DNA from: BQOK01 sp048388525
GTDB taxonomy: Bacteria; Bacillota; Clostridia; Oscillospirales; Ruminococcaceae
Length of the DNA stretch: 64,000 bases
Reading direction: 5' to 3'
NCBI RefSeq assembly: GCF_048388525.1
Contig: NZ_DBGCTQ010000111.1
Location: 1 to 64,000, forward strand
Shown: positions 42,769-51,282 of the stretch, piece by piece
How the letters are laid out: the number at the start of each line of letters is the position of its first letter
Numbering within the stretch: the first letter of the stretch is position 1
The notes under the pieces: model-generated
Database searches by the model: none
What the model saw: only the letters and a program-made list of their open reading frames with translations
Told to the model about the DNA's origin: nothing
Program-made: the position numbers and the translations under genes

Positions 42769-43583
42769 TTTGTTCCCTCCCCCAGCGGATCATAATCCCG
42801 CGCGGTGAACCAGGCTTCCAGCGCGGGGCCGATAAAAGCGTTGGCATCCGCCAGCTTTTGCTGCCATTCCTGCGATGGGCCGGCGGGGGCCCCGGCCTCC
42901 GCCTTGTCGGAAAGCTTCATCAGGTCGGCCAGCATGGCCGTGTCGCCGCCCGTGAAGTCCAGCACCATGGCCCAATATTTCTCGGCAAAGGCCATGCCCC
43001 GCTCGCCGGCGGGAGGCACGCCTTCGGCCTGAAGGCGCAGGGCCTCGCCCATCAGCTGGCTGACCCGTTCCATCATAATTGGGGCGCTGGCATGGTCGAA
43101 GCGGCGCCGGAACTGGTTCAGGGTGCGGTCGTCGAGGTGCTTGACGAGCCAGTAAAGCTCGTTTTTCATCTGGAGGTTTGCAATGATATCGGCGTACTTT
43201 TTAAAGTCTACCGCCTGCATTTGCAGCACCTCGGCCCGCAGCGCCTCCAGCTGGGCCAGGGATTCGGACAGGGAGGCGAGCTTTTGGCGGATGGCGGCCG
43301 CCTGCTCGGAAAGCGCGGCGGCGACCTCTTCCGGGCTATCCAGGCCGATCAGGCGGTTTTTGATGTCGTCCAGCGAAAAGCCCAGATGCTTCATGGACAG
43401 GATCTGGTGGAGCAGGATCACGTCCCTGTCGGTGTAGAGCCTGCGGCCGCCCCCGCTTTGGGCCGAGGGGGAGAGCAGGCCTTCCCGGTGGTAATATTGC
43501 AGGGTGCGCACCGAGACACCCATCTTTTTTGCGATCTCGCCCACAGTCATATAACCCTGGGGAATCGCCCGGTCGTTTGACAT
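42765..43583 (-). CDS. MerR-family regulator with TipAS-like ligand domain
   Basis: Multidrug-sensing activator of 272 residues. A winged-helix DNA-binding domain at the N-terminus (YMTVGEIAKKMGVSVRTLQYYHREGLL) is followed by a dimerisation helix (about 85-120) and a C-terminal helical domain with WAMVLDFTGGD and similar segments, as in TipA/SkgA/BltR-like proteins. The frame can begin at GTG 43592 or ATG 43589, but these sit on the AGAGGTG ribosome binding site; ATG 43583 is preferred. It shares a transcript with the exporter. The promoter shows the 19-base spacing used by MerR activators, so it likely induces its own operon. Confidence 0.9.
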   Translation of the reverse strand: MSNDRAIPQGYMTVGEIAKKMGVSVRTLQYYHREGLLSPSAQSGGGRRLYTDRDVILLHQILSMKHLGFSLDDIKNRLIGLDSPEEVAAALSEQAAAIRQKLASLSESLAQLEALRAEVLQMQAVDFKKYADIIANLQMKNELYWLVKHLDDRTLNQFRRRFDHASAPIMMERVSQLMGEALRLQAEGVPPAGERGMAFAEKYWAMVLDFTGGDTAMLADLMKLSDKAEAGAPAGPSQEWQQKLADANAFIGPALEAWFTARDYDPLGEGTK

Positions 43584-43603
43584 ATCCATCACCTCTGTGT
43601 TCT

Positions 43604-43634
43604 ATTATGACACGTGACCCTGCGTCACGAGCAA
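43604..43634 (-). promoter_or_regulatory. MerR-type promoter with 19-base spacer and internal dyad
   Basis: Minus strand TTGCTC (43634-43629) and CATAAT (43609-43604) are 19 bases apart. Between them lies the dyad GTGAC (43614-43618)/GTCAC (43624-43628), the expected MerR binding site that untwists an over-long spacer. Confidence 0.8.
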
Positions 43635-43837
43635 GCCTTTTTATTCCTTTGCAATAAAAAAACAGAAAATATTCGACGGTAATGGAATCCTCTTTCCAGC
43701 CGGAAAAGCCCATGAAATCAGCATTTCCACTATATGCAATACAATCCCGCAAAGGGTAAAATGGTGCCCGAATGGTGCCCAGGTGAACAAACTGAATTAT
43801 GAACAGCAGCATAAAGTTATGACATGAAATGAGCAGT

Positions 43838-43866
43838 TTGACATTTCCATACGTTACTATTAGAAT
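43838..43866 (+). promoter_or_regulatory. Promoter of the GNAT gene
   Basis: TTGACA at 43838-43843, 17-base spacer, TAGAAT at 43861-43866. The leader of about 110 bases contains a hairpin CGCCTTC (43892-43898)/GAAGGCG (43905-43911). Confidence 0.75.
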
Positions 43867-43986
43867 GGAAAAGACAAGTTATGTATTTGTTCGCCTTCGG
43901 CGGAGAAGGCGCACTCGACAAATTGGAATATGTACGCAAAAAAGTGTTTATTGTTTAATTATAAAATGATTTTAGAGGTATAAAAA

Positions 43987-44544
43987 TTGAAGCATATAGG
44001 TACACAAACTATAAAAACAAGAAGATTGACATTACGTAAACTAGAAATTTCAGATGCCGAAATGATGTTTAATAATTGGGGGAGTGACAGTGAAGTTACT
44101 CGCTTTTTGCGTTGGGACTCACATAAAACAATAGAGGACAGCAGAAGCATGATCCAAATGTGGATTAATAATTATGAATTAGAATCCACTTATTATTGGG
44201 GTATATATCTGCAAGACGGTGAAATGATTGGCTCTATTGGTGTCAGCATAATTTCTGAATATGATTTGATTGGAGAATTAGGATACAAAATTGGTAGTCG
44301 ATGGTGGGGGCAAGGATATACCAGTGAAGCGGCTGGAGCAGTTATCAATTATATGTTCAACAACACAGATGTTGAACGAATACAATCATTTAGCTCTGTA
44401 AAAAATCCTGCTTCAAGGAAAGTGATGGAAAAGGCAGGAATGCGCTATGAAGGTCTTTCACGACACAGTTATAAAACTCGTGATGGTTTTCAAGATTGTA
44501 CTTTTTTCGGGATAATACGAGATGAATGGGAACAAATGAAATAG
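43987..44544 (+). CDS. GNAT N-acetyltransferase, RimJ/RimL-like
   Basis: Acetyl-CoA-dependent N-acetyltransferase of 185 residues. The TRRLTLRKLEISDAEMMF opening, an acetyl-CoA loop with WWGQGYTSEAA (R/Q-x-x-G-x-G/A variant) and SVKNPASRKVMEKAGM are standard for RimJ/RimL-like GNATs. The start is TTG 43987 after AGAGGT; no better ATG lies in frame near the N-terminus. The gene is distinctly AT-rich compared with flanking genes and sits in its own AT-rich island, so it was probably acquired. Substrate unknown; ribosomal protein, aminoglycoside or small amine acetylation are all possible. Confidence 0.88.
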   Translation: MKHIGTQTIKTRRLTLRKLEISDAEMMFNNWGSDSEVTRFLRWDSHKTIEDSRSMIQMWINNYELESTYYWGIYLQDGEMIGSIGVSIISEYDLIGELGYKIGSRWWGQGYTSEAAGAVINYMFNNTDVERIQSFSSVKNPASRKVMEKAGMRYEGLSRHSYKTRDGFQDCTFFGIIRDEWEQMK

Positions 44545-45207
44545 ATTCAAGTTTATTATACTGTTTGAGTGCGCCTTATTGGACAAAGACGCACTACCCA
44601 TTTTGTTGTTTTCAATCGTGGCAAGCAGTGTTTTGTGTGTACCATGAAACACTGCTTGCCACGATTGTTTTCAGTGGAATTGTGATTCCCGCCGCGCATG
44701 AAAACAGCCCCGGCATGAGACAGGGCTAAGTCTCACACCGAGACTGTCATGCGGAACAATAGAAGTCCGTTCCCGGGGGTCCAGGTGAAATCATACAGGC
44801 CCCCTCGGTCCCGCGTCCTCAGAGGCCAATTCTGTCAGGGGGTGAGGCCCCATTTGTCCGCGCCCGTCCCGCCCGCAAACTCTCTCCTGCCTTTTGCGGT
44901 TTCGGGGAGGGGGTGGTATACTAAAGCTGTCAGCAGGCCACATAAGGGCTTGCTGTTTTTTGTTTTGTGGTGCCCACATGGTGCCCAACCTTACAAAACC
45001 ATGCTGTTACAGGTTATGCCGTCTTATTCGCTGGATTTGAAAAACCCTCCATTTCATGCGGGTTTGCGCCGTCTGCCTGTAATATAAAATTTATTCAAGA
45101 TGGCCCCGACCTTACCGTTAAAGCAGCAACCGGCCCGTATGGCAAAAAACAGCATTCGCCGCGCTGCGGCGCGGCAAGGTGTGGGGCGCTTTTGTGGCGA
45201 ATTGCTG
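44545..45207. other. Gene-poor region with structured and promoter-like segments
   Basis: No convincing gene. It contains AGTGCG/CGCACT (44568-44595), the 21-base hairpin listed separately, a promoter-like TTGCGG-17-TATACT (44894-44922) that runs straight into a terminator-like hairpin CAGCAGGCC (44931-44939)/GGCTTGCTG (44947-44955) plus a T run, and two ATGGTGCCC strings echoing those near 43760-43790. A 112-codon open frame at 44749-45087 has no RBS and runs through the terminator; I do not call it. Confidence 0.5.
44613..44667. repeat. Perfect 21-base inverted repeat
   Basis: The arms at 44613-44633 and 44647-44667 are exact reverse complements (beginning CAATCGTGGC and ending GCCACGATTG), with a 13-base loop. 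A TTTTC follows, so it may terminate the GNAT transcript, but 21 perfect pairs is longer than usual. Confidence 0.8.
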
Positions 45208-45236
45208 TTGTGCTGCAGGCCGGTTTATGGTATACT
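45208..45236 (+). promoter_or_regulatory. Promoter of the aromatic amino acid operon
   Basis: TTGTGC at 45208-45213, 17-base spacer, TATACT at 45231-45236 with an extended TATGG before it. No T-box or obvious attenuator lies between this and pheA. Confidence 0.72.
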
Positions 45237-45269
45237 TTAGTGCATTAGAAGGGCAGGGAGGCGCACAGG

Positions 45270-46349
45270 ATGGACAAGCTGGACGAGGCGCGGGCGGCGA
45301 TCGACAGGATCGACGCGCAGATGGCCACGCTGTTTGAGGCGCGCATGGCGGCGGTGGCGGCGGTGGCGGCCTATAAAAAGGAACACGCGCTGCCGGTGCT
45401 GGACAGCGCCCGGGAGGGCGAGGTGGTGGAAAAGAACCTGGCCCGGCTGAAAAACCAGGAGCTGGCGCCCTTTTACGCGGACTACATCCGGTATCAGATG
45501 GCGCTCTCGCGCCAGTACCAGGCCCAGGTGCTGGGCCGTGACCGGGTGGCTTACCAGGGGGTGGAGGGCGCCTTTGCCCACATCGCCCTGAAAAAGCTGT
45601 TCCCCCGCGCGCAGGAGCTGCCCTGCGCCACCTGGGGCAAGGTGTTCGACGCGGTGGAGGCCGGGGACGCGGCGTATGGGGTGCTGCCCTTTGAGAACAG
45701 CCACGCGGGGGATGTTTCGGCCGTGCTGGACCTGTGCTTTGCCCACCCGGGGCTGTATGTGACCGAGGTGTGCGATCTGCCGGTGCGCCAGAACCTGCTG
45801 GGGCTGCCGGGAGCAAGGCTGTCCGACATTACAAGGGTGTGCAGCCACCCGCAGGCCATTGCCCAGAGCGAGCGGTTTTTAAAAAGCCTTTCGCTGCCCG
45901 CCGAGGACTGCCTGAACACCGCGGTGGCGGCCAAAAAGGTGGCCGAGAGCGGCGATAAGGCCCTGGCGGCCATTGCCAGCGAGGAGACCGCCGCCCTGTA
46001 CGGCCTGCAGGTGCTGGCGGCGGACATCAACTCGGACGGCGACAACACCACCCGGTTCATCGTGATCGGGCGGGAGCTGCCGGTCAGCGGCGACCGGTTC
46101 AGCCTGCTGTTCACGGTGGACCACAAGGCCGGAAAGCTGGCCGCGGCGATTCAGGCCATCGGCGCGGCGGGCTTTAATATGGAGTGCATCAAGAGCCGCC
46201 CCATGCCGGGCGTGCCCTTTGAGTATTATTTTTATGTGGAGCTGGAGGGCCAGCCCGGCGCGCAGGGGACCAAGGCCCTGCTGAACGAGCTGGAACGGGT
46301 GTGCAACACCCTTCGGGTGCTGGGCATCTTCACAAGGCGGCAGCCATGA
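45270..46349 (+). CDS. pheA: Bifunctional chorismate mutase / prephenate dehydratase (P-protein)
   Basis: Converts chorismate to prephenate and then phenylpyruvate. The 359 residues hold an AroQ-type chorismate mutase helix bundle (about 1-88, with LDEARAAIDRIDAQMATLF), a prephenate dehydratase domain (about 92-270) carrying the catalytic NTTRF, and a C-terminal ACT domain (about 280-355) in which IKSRPM corresponds to the phenylalanine-binding ESRP motif; feedback inhibition by Phe is therefore expected. RBS AGGGAGGC precedes ATG 45270. It opens the operon, followed by aroB 14 bases later. Confidence 0.96.
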   Translation: MDKLDEARAAIDRIDAQMATLFEARMAAVAAVAAYKKEHALPVLDSAREGEVVEKNLARLKNQELAPFYADYIRYQMALSRQYQAQVLGRDRVAYQGVEGAFAHIALKKLFPRAQELPCATWGKVFDAVEAGDAAYGVLPFENSHAGDVSAVLDLCFAHPGLYVTEVCDLPVRQNLLGLPGARLSDITRVCSHPQAIAQSERFLKSLSLPAEDCLNTAVAAKKVAESGDKALAAIASEETAALYGLQVLAADINSDGDNTTRFIVIGRELPVSGDRFSLLFTVDHKAGKLAAAIQAIGAAGFNMECIKSRPMPGVPFEYYFYVELEGQPGAQGTKALLNELERVCNTLRVLGIFTRRQP

Positions 46350-46363
46350 GAGGGAGCGAAGGT

Positions 46364-47386
46364 ATGAAACTGACCATGCGGCTGGGTGAGCGCAGCTACG
46401 ACATTGTTTTAAAGCGGGGCGCGCTGGCAAATCTGGGCCAGCTGGCAAATCTGGCCCGCAAGGTGTTTATTGTGACCGACAGCGGCGTGCCCACCGAATA
46501 CGCCGCCGCAGTAAAGGCCCAGTGCGCCGAGGGAGTTATTTACACCGTGCCCCAGGGCGAGAACAGCAAAAGCCTGAAAACCTACGAGGCGCTGCTGTGC
46601 GCCATGCTGGAGGCAGGGTTTGGCCGCGGCGACGCGGTGGTGGCCGTGGGCGGCGGCGTGGTGGGGGACCTGGCGGGCTTTGCGGCCGCCACCTACATGC
46701 GCGGCATCGACTTCATCAACTGCCCCACCACCACCCTCTCGCAGATCGACTCGTCGATCGGGGGCAAGGTGGCGGTAGACCTGGGCCGGGCAAAGAACAT
46801 CGTGGGGGCCTTTTGGCAGCCGAGGCTGGTGGTGGTGGACCCGGACACCCTGGCCACCCTGCCCCGCCGCCATTTTGTGAACGGCCTGGCCGAGAGCGTG
46901 AAGATGAGCCTGACCAGCGACGCCGAGCTGTTCGGCCTGTTCGAGACCGGGGATGTGGACGCGGAGATCGAGACCATTATCCGCCGCAGCCTGCTGATCA
47001 AAAAGAGCGTGGTAGAGCGGGACGAGACCGAGCAGGGCCTGCGGGCCATCCTGAATTTCGGCCACACGCTGGGGCATGGCATCGAGGCGGTAAAGGGCGT
47101 GACCGGGCGGCGCAAAAACGGCCTTTACCACGGCGAATGCGTGGCGCTGGGCATGCTGCCCATGATCGAGGACAAGCGCCTGCAAAAACGGGTGCGGGCG
47201 GTGTACCGCAGGCTGGGCCTGCCTGCCAGGGCAGCTTACGACAAGCAGAAGGTGCTGGCCTATATGCTGCACGACAAAAAAGCCCGGGGCGGCCAGATCA
47301 CCCTGGTGAAGGTGCCGGGCCTTGGCTGCTGGCGGCTGGACAAAGCGCCGCTGGCCGAGCTGGAATGCATCGTGATGGGGAAGTGA
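46364..47386 (+). CDS. aroB: 3-dehydroquinate synthase
   Basis: Second shikimate step, DAHP to 3-dehydroquinate, NAD- and metal-dependent. Of 340 residues, the NAD-binding VVAVGGGVVGDLAGFAAA and CPTTTLSQIDSSIGGK are the defining blocks, and the metal ligands lie in NFGHTLGHGIE and YHGECVALGM. Two starts are possible: ATG 46346, overlapping the pheA stop by four bases, or ATG 46364, which has GAGCGAAGG upstream and gives the more typical N-terminus MKLTMRLGERSYDI; the latter is used. The next gene starts five bases after the stop. Confidence 0.96.
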   Translation: MKLTMRLGERSYDIVLKRGALANLGQLANLARKVFIVTDSGVPTEYAAAVKAQCAEGVIYTVPQGENSKSLKTYEALLCAMLEAGFGRGDAVVAVGGGVVGDLAGFAAATYMRGIDFINCPTTTLSQIDSSIGGKVAVDLGRAKNIVGAFWQPRLVVVDPDTLATLPRRHFVNGLAESVKMSLTSDAELFGLFETGDVDAEIETIIRRSLLIKKSVVERDETEQGLRAILNFGHTLGHGIEAVKGVTGRRKNGLYHGECVALGMLPMIEDKRLQKRVRAVYRRLGLPARAAYDKQKVLAYMLHDKKARGGQITLVKVPGLGCWRLDKAPLAELECIVMGK

Positions 47387-47390
47387 CGAG

Positions 47391-48500
47391 ATGAAAAACA
47401 CCTTTGGCAGCGCGGTGACCGTGACGATTTTCGGCGAGAGCCACGGCCCCGCCGTGGGCGCGGTGCTGGACGGTTTGGCGGCGGGCCTGCCGGTGGACGG
47501 GGAATTCATCGCCCGCCAGATGGACAAGCGCAGGGCGAAGCCCGGCGGGCTTTCCACCGCCCGCGCCGAAGCGGACCAGGTGCGCTTTTTGAGCGGGGTA
47601 TGGAACGGGCGCACCACCGGCACGCCGCTGGCGCTGATGATTGAAAATCAGAATACCCGCCCGGGCGACTACGCCGCGGGCGCGGGGCTGGCGCGGCCCG
47701 GCCACGCCGACTGGGCCGCCCATGTGAAATACGGCGGCTTTGAGGACTGGCGGGGTGGCGGCCATTTTTCCGGCCGGGTGACCGCCGCGCTGACCGCCGC
47801 GGGCGCTGTGTGCCGGGGGGTGCTGGCCGCCAAAGGCGTGCTGGCTGCCACCCACATCCGCGAGGCGGCGGGCGTGCCGGACGCGCCCTTTGCGGCGCAG
47901 CCCGGGGCCCTGCGCGCCCAGCTGGAGGCGCTGGCGGGGCAGGGGGGCTTCCCGGTGCTGCGCGAGGCGGCGGGGGAAGAGATGCAGGCGGCCATCCGGG
48001 CGGCGGGCGCCGAGGGCGACAGCGTGGGCGGCATTTTGGAGACCGCCGCCGCCGGCCTGCCCGCCGGCATCGGCGAACCCTTTTTTGACAGCGTGGAGAG
48101 CACCCTTGCGCACCTTTTGTTCAGCGTGCCCGCGGTAAAAGGGGTGGAGTTCGGCGCGGGGTTTGGCTTTGCAGGCATGCGGGGCAGCGAGGCGAACGAC
48201 CCCCTGCGGCTGGAGGACGGGCGGATCACCACCGCAACGAACCACAACGGCGGGGTGAACGGGGGGGTGGCCAACGGCATGCCCCTGGTGCTGCGCAGCT
48301 GCGTAAAGCCCACCCCCAGCATTTACAAGCCTCAGCGCACCGTGGACCTTGCAAGCGGCGCCGAGGGGGAGCTGCGCATCCAGGGCCGCCACGACCCCTG
48401 CATTCTGCACAGGGCCGCGGTGGTGCAGACCGCCGCGGTGTGCATCGGCCTGCTCGACCTTTGCACCCAGCGCTTCGGCACGCTGTGGCAGGCGGAATAG
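47391..48500 (+). CDS. aroC: Chorismate synthase
   Basis: Last common step: EPSP to chorismate, with reduced FMN as cofactor. The 369-residue protein starts with the family block FGESHGPAVGAVLDG, and RPGHADWAAHVKYG plus the C-terminal RHDPCILHRAAVV are the other signatures. The gene follows aroB by four bases with a weak RBS (AAGTGACGAG), consistent with coupled translation. No unusual features apart from high GC. Confidence 0.96.
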   Translation: MKNTFGSAVTVTIFGESHGPAVGAVLDGLAAGLPVDGEFIARQMDKRRAKPGGLSTARAEADQVRFLSGVWNGRTTGTPLALMIENQNTRPGDYAAGAGLARPGHADWAAHVKYGGFEDWRGGGHFSGRVTAALTAAGAVCRGVLAAKGVLAATHIREAAGVPDAPFAAQPGALRAQLEALAGQGGFPVLREAAGEEMQAAIRAAGAEGDSVGGILETAAAGLPAGIGEPFFDSVESTLAHLLFSVPAVKGVEFGAGFGFAGMRGSEANDPLRLEDGRITTATNHNGGVNGGVANGMPLVLRSCVKPTPSIYKPQRTVDLASGAEGELRIQGRHDPCILHRAAVVQTAAVCIGLLDLCTQRFGTLWQAE

Positions 48501-48510
48501 GGGGCAGCGC

Positions 48511-49773
48511 ATGGAATACGGATTGATCGGCGGCCGGCTTGGGCACAGCTACTCAAAGCTCATTCACGAACAGCTGTGCGGCTATACATATGAGCTGTGC
48601 CCCCTGCCCGCTGAGGCGGATGCCCGGGCCTTTTTGCGGGCCAGGGCCTTTAAGGCCGTGAATGTGACCATTCCCTACAAACGCCTGGCGCTGGAATGCT
48701 GCGACGAGGCCGACGCGCGGGCGGCGGCCATCGGCGCAGTGAACACCCTGGTGAACCGGGGCGGCAGGCTGTTTGGCTACAACACCGATTACGACGGGTT
48801 TTCGTATCTGGCCCGGGCCCACGGGGTGGACTTTGGGGGCCGCACCGTGCTGGTGCTGGGAACCGGCGGCACCAGCCGCACTGTGGCCGCGGCGGCAAAA
48901 GCGGGCGGCGCCAAAGAGGTGCTGTTCGCCAGCCGGGGCGGCGGGCCGGGCGCCCTGGGCTACAGCGAGGCCGCGGGGCGAAAGGACGTGCAGGTGGTGG
49001 TGAACACCTCGCCCGCGGGCATGTACCCGGAGGTGGAGAGCTGCCTTTTGGACCCGGCGGTCTTCCCGCAGCTGGAGGCGGTGCTGGACGTGGTGTATAA
49101 CCCTTTCAAGACCGAGCTGGTGCAGCGGGCCGAGGAACTGGGCGTGACCGCGGCCGGGGGCCTGGAAATGCTGGTGGCCCAGGCGGTGTATGCCGCCCGG
49201 CTTTTTACCGGGCAGGAAATGCCCGAGAGCTGCATCGACCCGGTGTTCCGCAGCATTTGGGCCGACCGGGCCAACATTGTGCTGGTGGGTATGCCCAGCA
49301 GCGGCAAGACCACCATCGGCCGGATGCTGGCCAAGGCGCTGGACAAGCGCTTTGTGGATCTGGACGCGGAGATCGAACGGGCCAGCGGCCAGTCCGTGCC
49401 CTCGATTTTTGAGACCCAGGGGGAGGCAGGTTTCCGCCGGTGGGAGCAGCGGGTCACCGGGCGCTTTGCAAAGGAGAGCGGGCAGGTGCTCTCGTGCGGG
49501 GGGGGCGTGGTGAAGACCGCCGCCAACGTGCGGGCGCTGCGCCGAAACGGCGTGGTGCTGTTTATCGACCGGCCGGTGGAAAAGCTGCGGGTGGGCGGCA
49601 GCCGCCCTTTGTCCACCGGCAGGGAGGCGCTGGAGCGCATGGCAGCCCAGCGCGGGCCGCTTTACCGGGCGGCGGCGGACATCACGGTGGACAATTCCGG
49701 CGAGCCCTTTGCAAGGGCCGCCGCGGCCGCAAAGGAGGCAATTTGTGCGTATTTTGGTATTGAACGGCCCTAA
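48511..49773 (+). CDS. aroEK: Shikimate dehydrogenase-shikimate kinase fusion (AroE-AroK)
   Basis: One polypeptide of 420 residues for two consecutive steps. The N-terminal part (about 1-255) is AroE: LIGGRLGHSYSKLIHEQL, catalytic Lys/Asp region NVTIPYKRLA and NTDYDGF, and an NADP loop VLGTGGTSRT. The second part (about 262-420) is shikimate kinase with Walker A GMPSSGKTT, DLDAEIERASGQSVPSIF and the CGGGVV block. The start is ATG 48511, ten bases after aroC; an open frame reaching back to 48349 lies inside aroC. The linker is very short, around SIWADRANIVLVG. Separate genes are the norm, so the fusion is noteworthy. Confidence 0.95.
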   Translation: MEYGLIGGRLGHSYSKLIHEQLCGYTYELCPLPAEADARAFLRARAFKAVNVTIPYKRLALECCDEADARAAAIGAVNTLVNRGGRLFGYNTDYDGFSYLARAHGVDFGGRTVLVLGTGGTSRTVAAAAKAGGAKEVLFASRGGGPGALGYSEAAGRKDVQVVVNTSPAGMYPEVESCLLDPAVFPQLEAVLDVVYNPFKTELVQRAEELGVTAAGGLEMLVAQAVYAARLFTGQEMPESCIDPVFRSIWADRANIVLVGMPSSGKTTIGRMLAKALDKRFVDLDAEIERASGQSVPSIFETQGEAGFRRWEQRVTGRFAKESGQVLSCGGGVVKTAANVRALRRNGVVLFIDRPVEKLRVGGSRPLSTGREALERMAAQRGPLYRAAADITVDNSGEPFARAAAAAKEAICAYFGIERP

Positions 49774-50185
49774 CCTGAACCTTTTGGGGATGCGGGAGCC
49801 GGGGCTGTACGGCACGGTGGACTACGAGGGCCTGGTGGAACTGATCCGCGCCGAGTGTGAGCGGCTGGGGATCGAGGCGGAATTTTATCAGTCCAACCAC
49901 GAGGGGGACCTGGTGGACGCCATTCAAAACGCGCGGGGCCGGTGCGACGGGCTGGTGCTGAACCCGGGGGCCTACACCCACACCAGCATTGCCATTCTGG
50001 ACGCGCTCAAGGCGGTGGGCCTGCCCGCCGCCGAGGTGCATATTACCGACATTGCCCAGCGGGAGCCGTTCCGGCAGGTGAGCTATGCGGGCATGGCCTG
50101 CCAGGGGCACTTCATCGGGCAGGGCCTGGCGGGCTACCTGAACGCGGTGCGATTCATCAAGCAGACCGTGGAAGCGGAGGGCTGA
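49745..50185 (+). CDS. aroQ: 3-dehydroquinate dehydratase, type II
   Basis: Dehydrates 3-dehydroquinate to 3-dehydroshikimate. The 146-residue dodecameric type is recognisable from ILVLNGPNLNLLGMREPGLYG at the start, with the catalytic Tyr in it, the AYTHTSIAILDAL block and the final EVHITDIAQREPFRQVS. The start is GTG 49745, six bases after a perfect AAAGGAGG; this places the first 29 bases inside the 3' end of the fusion gene, so the two are coupled. A short gap of 46 bases leads to the DAHP synthase gene. Confidence 0.96.
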   Translation: MRILVLNGPNLNLLGMREPGLYGTVDYEGLVELIRAECERLGIEAEFYQSNHEGDLVDAIQNARGRCDGLVLNPGAYTHTSIAILDALKAVGLPAAEVHITDIAQREPFRQVSYAGMACQGHFIGQGLAGYLNAVRFIKQTVEAEG

Positions 50186-50231
50186 AAAGCCCCGCCGCCA
50201 TTTATAAAAACAGAGAGGAAATTTTAACGGT

Positions 50232-51248
50232 ATGATCATCTCCACAAAACGGGGCACGCCCCAGGAAGAACTGCAAAAGATCGTTGCGGAATTTGAGGCG
50301 CAGGGCCTGGAAGTGACCCTGATCCGGGGCACGGACTACAATGTGTTCGGCCTGGTGGGCGACACCACCAAGATCAATGAAAAGGTAGTGGCCGCAAACC
50401 CCTGGGTGGACAGCGTGACCCGCGTGTCGGCCCCTTATAAAAAGGCGAACCGCCTGTTCCACGAAGCCGACACCGTGGTGGACGTGGCGGGTGTGAAAGT
50501 GGGCGGCCGCGAAAAGGTGGCGGTGATCGGCGGGCCGTGCAGCATTGAGTGCGAGGAGAGCACGGTGGAGATTGCCCGGGCGGTAAAGGCAGCGGGCGGC
50601 TGCATGCTGCGGGGCGGGGCGTATAAACCCCGCACCTCGCCCTATGCCTTTCAGGGGCTGGGCACCGAGGGCATTCTGGATATGGTAAAGGCCCGCGAGG
50701 CCACCGGCCTGCCCATTGTGAGCGAATTGATGAGCGAGGAGCGCATCGATGAGTTTGAGGAGTACGTGGATCTGGTGCAGATCGGTGCGCGGAACATGCA
50801 GAACTTCCAGTTGCTGAAAGCGGTGGGCAAAATGAAAAAGCCCGTGCTGCTGAAGCGGGGCCTTGCCAACACCATTGAGGAGTGGATCATGAGCGCCGAG
50901 TACATCATGGCCGGCGGCAACGAGAAGGTCATTTTCTGCGAGCGGGGCATCCGCACCTTTGAGAAGTACACCCGCAACACGCTGGATCTTTCGGTGATCC
51001 CCATTTTAAAAGAAAAGACCCATCTGCCCATCGTGATCGACCCCAGCCACGCCACCGGAAACTGGCGCTATGTGGAGGCCATGAGCCTGGCGGCGGTGGC
51101 TGCCGGGGCCGACGGCCTGATCATTGAGGTGCATGCGGACCCGGAACACGCCTGGTCGGACGGGGCGCAGAGCCTGAAGCCCCAGAAGTTTGCCGAGGTG
51201 ATCGCCAAGTGCCGCGAGGTGGCCCGCGTGGTGGGCCGCGACCTGTAA
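50232..51248 (+). CDS. aroF: DAHP synthase, type I-beta with N-terminal ferredoxin-like domain
   Basis: First shikimate step: PEP plus erythrose 4-phosphate. Of 338 residues the first 70 form an FL (ferredoxin-like) regulatory domain (MIISTKRGTPQEELQKIV), as in Thermotoga DAHPS, followed by the barrel with IGGPCSIE, GGAYKPRTSPYAFQG, the metal/substrate segments LLKRGLANT and VIDPSHATGN. Such N-terminal domains usually confer inhibition by tyrosine or phenylalanine. RBS GAGAGGA precedes ATG 50232. Symbol follows common annotation; aroG2-like names are also used. Confidence 0.95.
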   Translation: MIISTKRGTPQEELQKIVAEFEAQGLEVTLIRGTDYNVFGLVGDTTKINEKVVAANPWVDSVTRVSAPYKKANRLFHEADTVVDVAGVKVGGREKVAVIGGPCSIECEESTVEIARAVKAAGGCMLRGGAYKPRTSPYAFQGLGTEGILDMVKAREATGLPIVSELMSEERIDEFEEYVDLVQIGARNMQNFQLLKAVGKMKKPVLLKRGLANTIEEWIMSAEYIMAGGNEKVIFCERGIRTFEKYTRNTLDLSVIPILKEKTHLPIVIDPSHATGNWRYVEAMSLAAVAAGADGLIIEVHADPEHAWSDGAQSLKPQKFAEVIAKCREVARVVGRDL

Positions 51249-51282
51249 GCACTGCAAAAAAACGACCCCAGGAGGTGTTCCC

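Noticed and set aside
43601..43640. GTGAC-N5-GTCAC dyad as a generic cAMP/CRP site.
   Set aside because: Spacing inside a 19-base promoter of a MerR gene explains it better.
44749..45087. Plus-strand frame of 112 codons in the gene-poor region.
   Set aside because: No ribosome binding site, crosses a terminator hairpin, and has no recognisable domain. Kept only as part of the region description.
45118..45816. Minus-strand frame of about 232 codons, Pro/Arg-rich, across the pheA start.
   Set aside because: Overlaps the pheA promoter and N-terminal coding sequence; no conserved motif.
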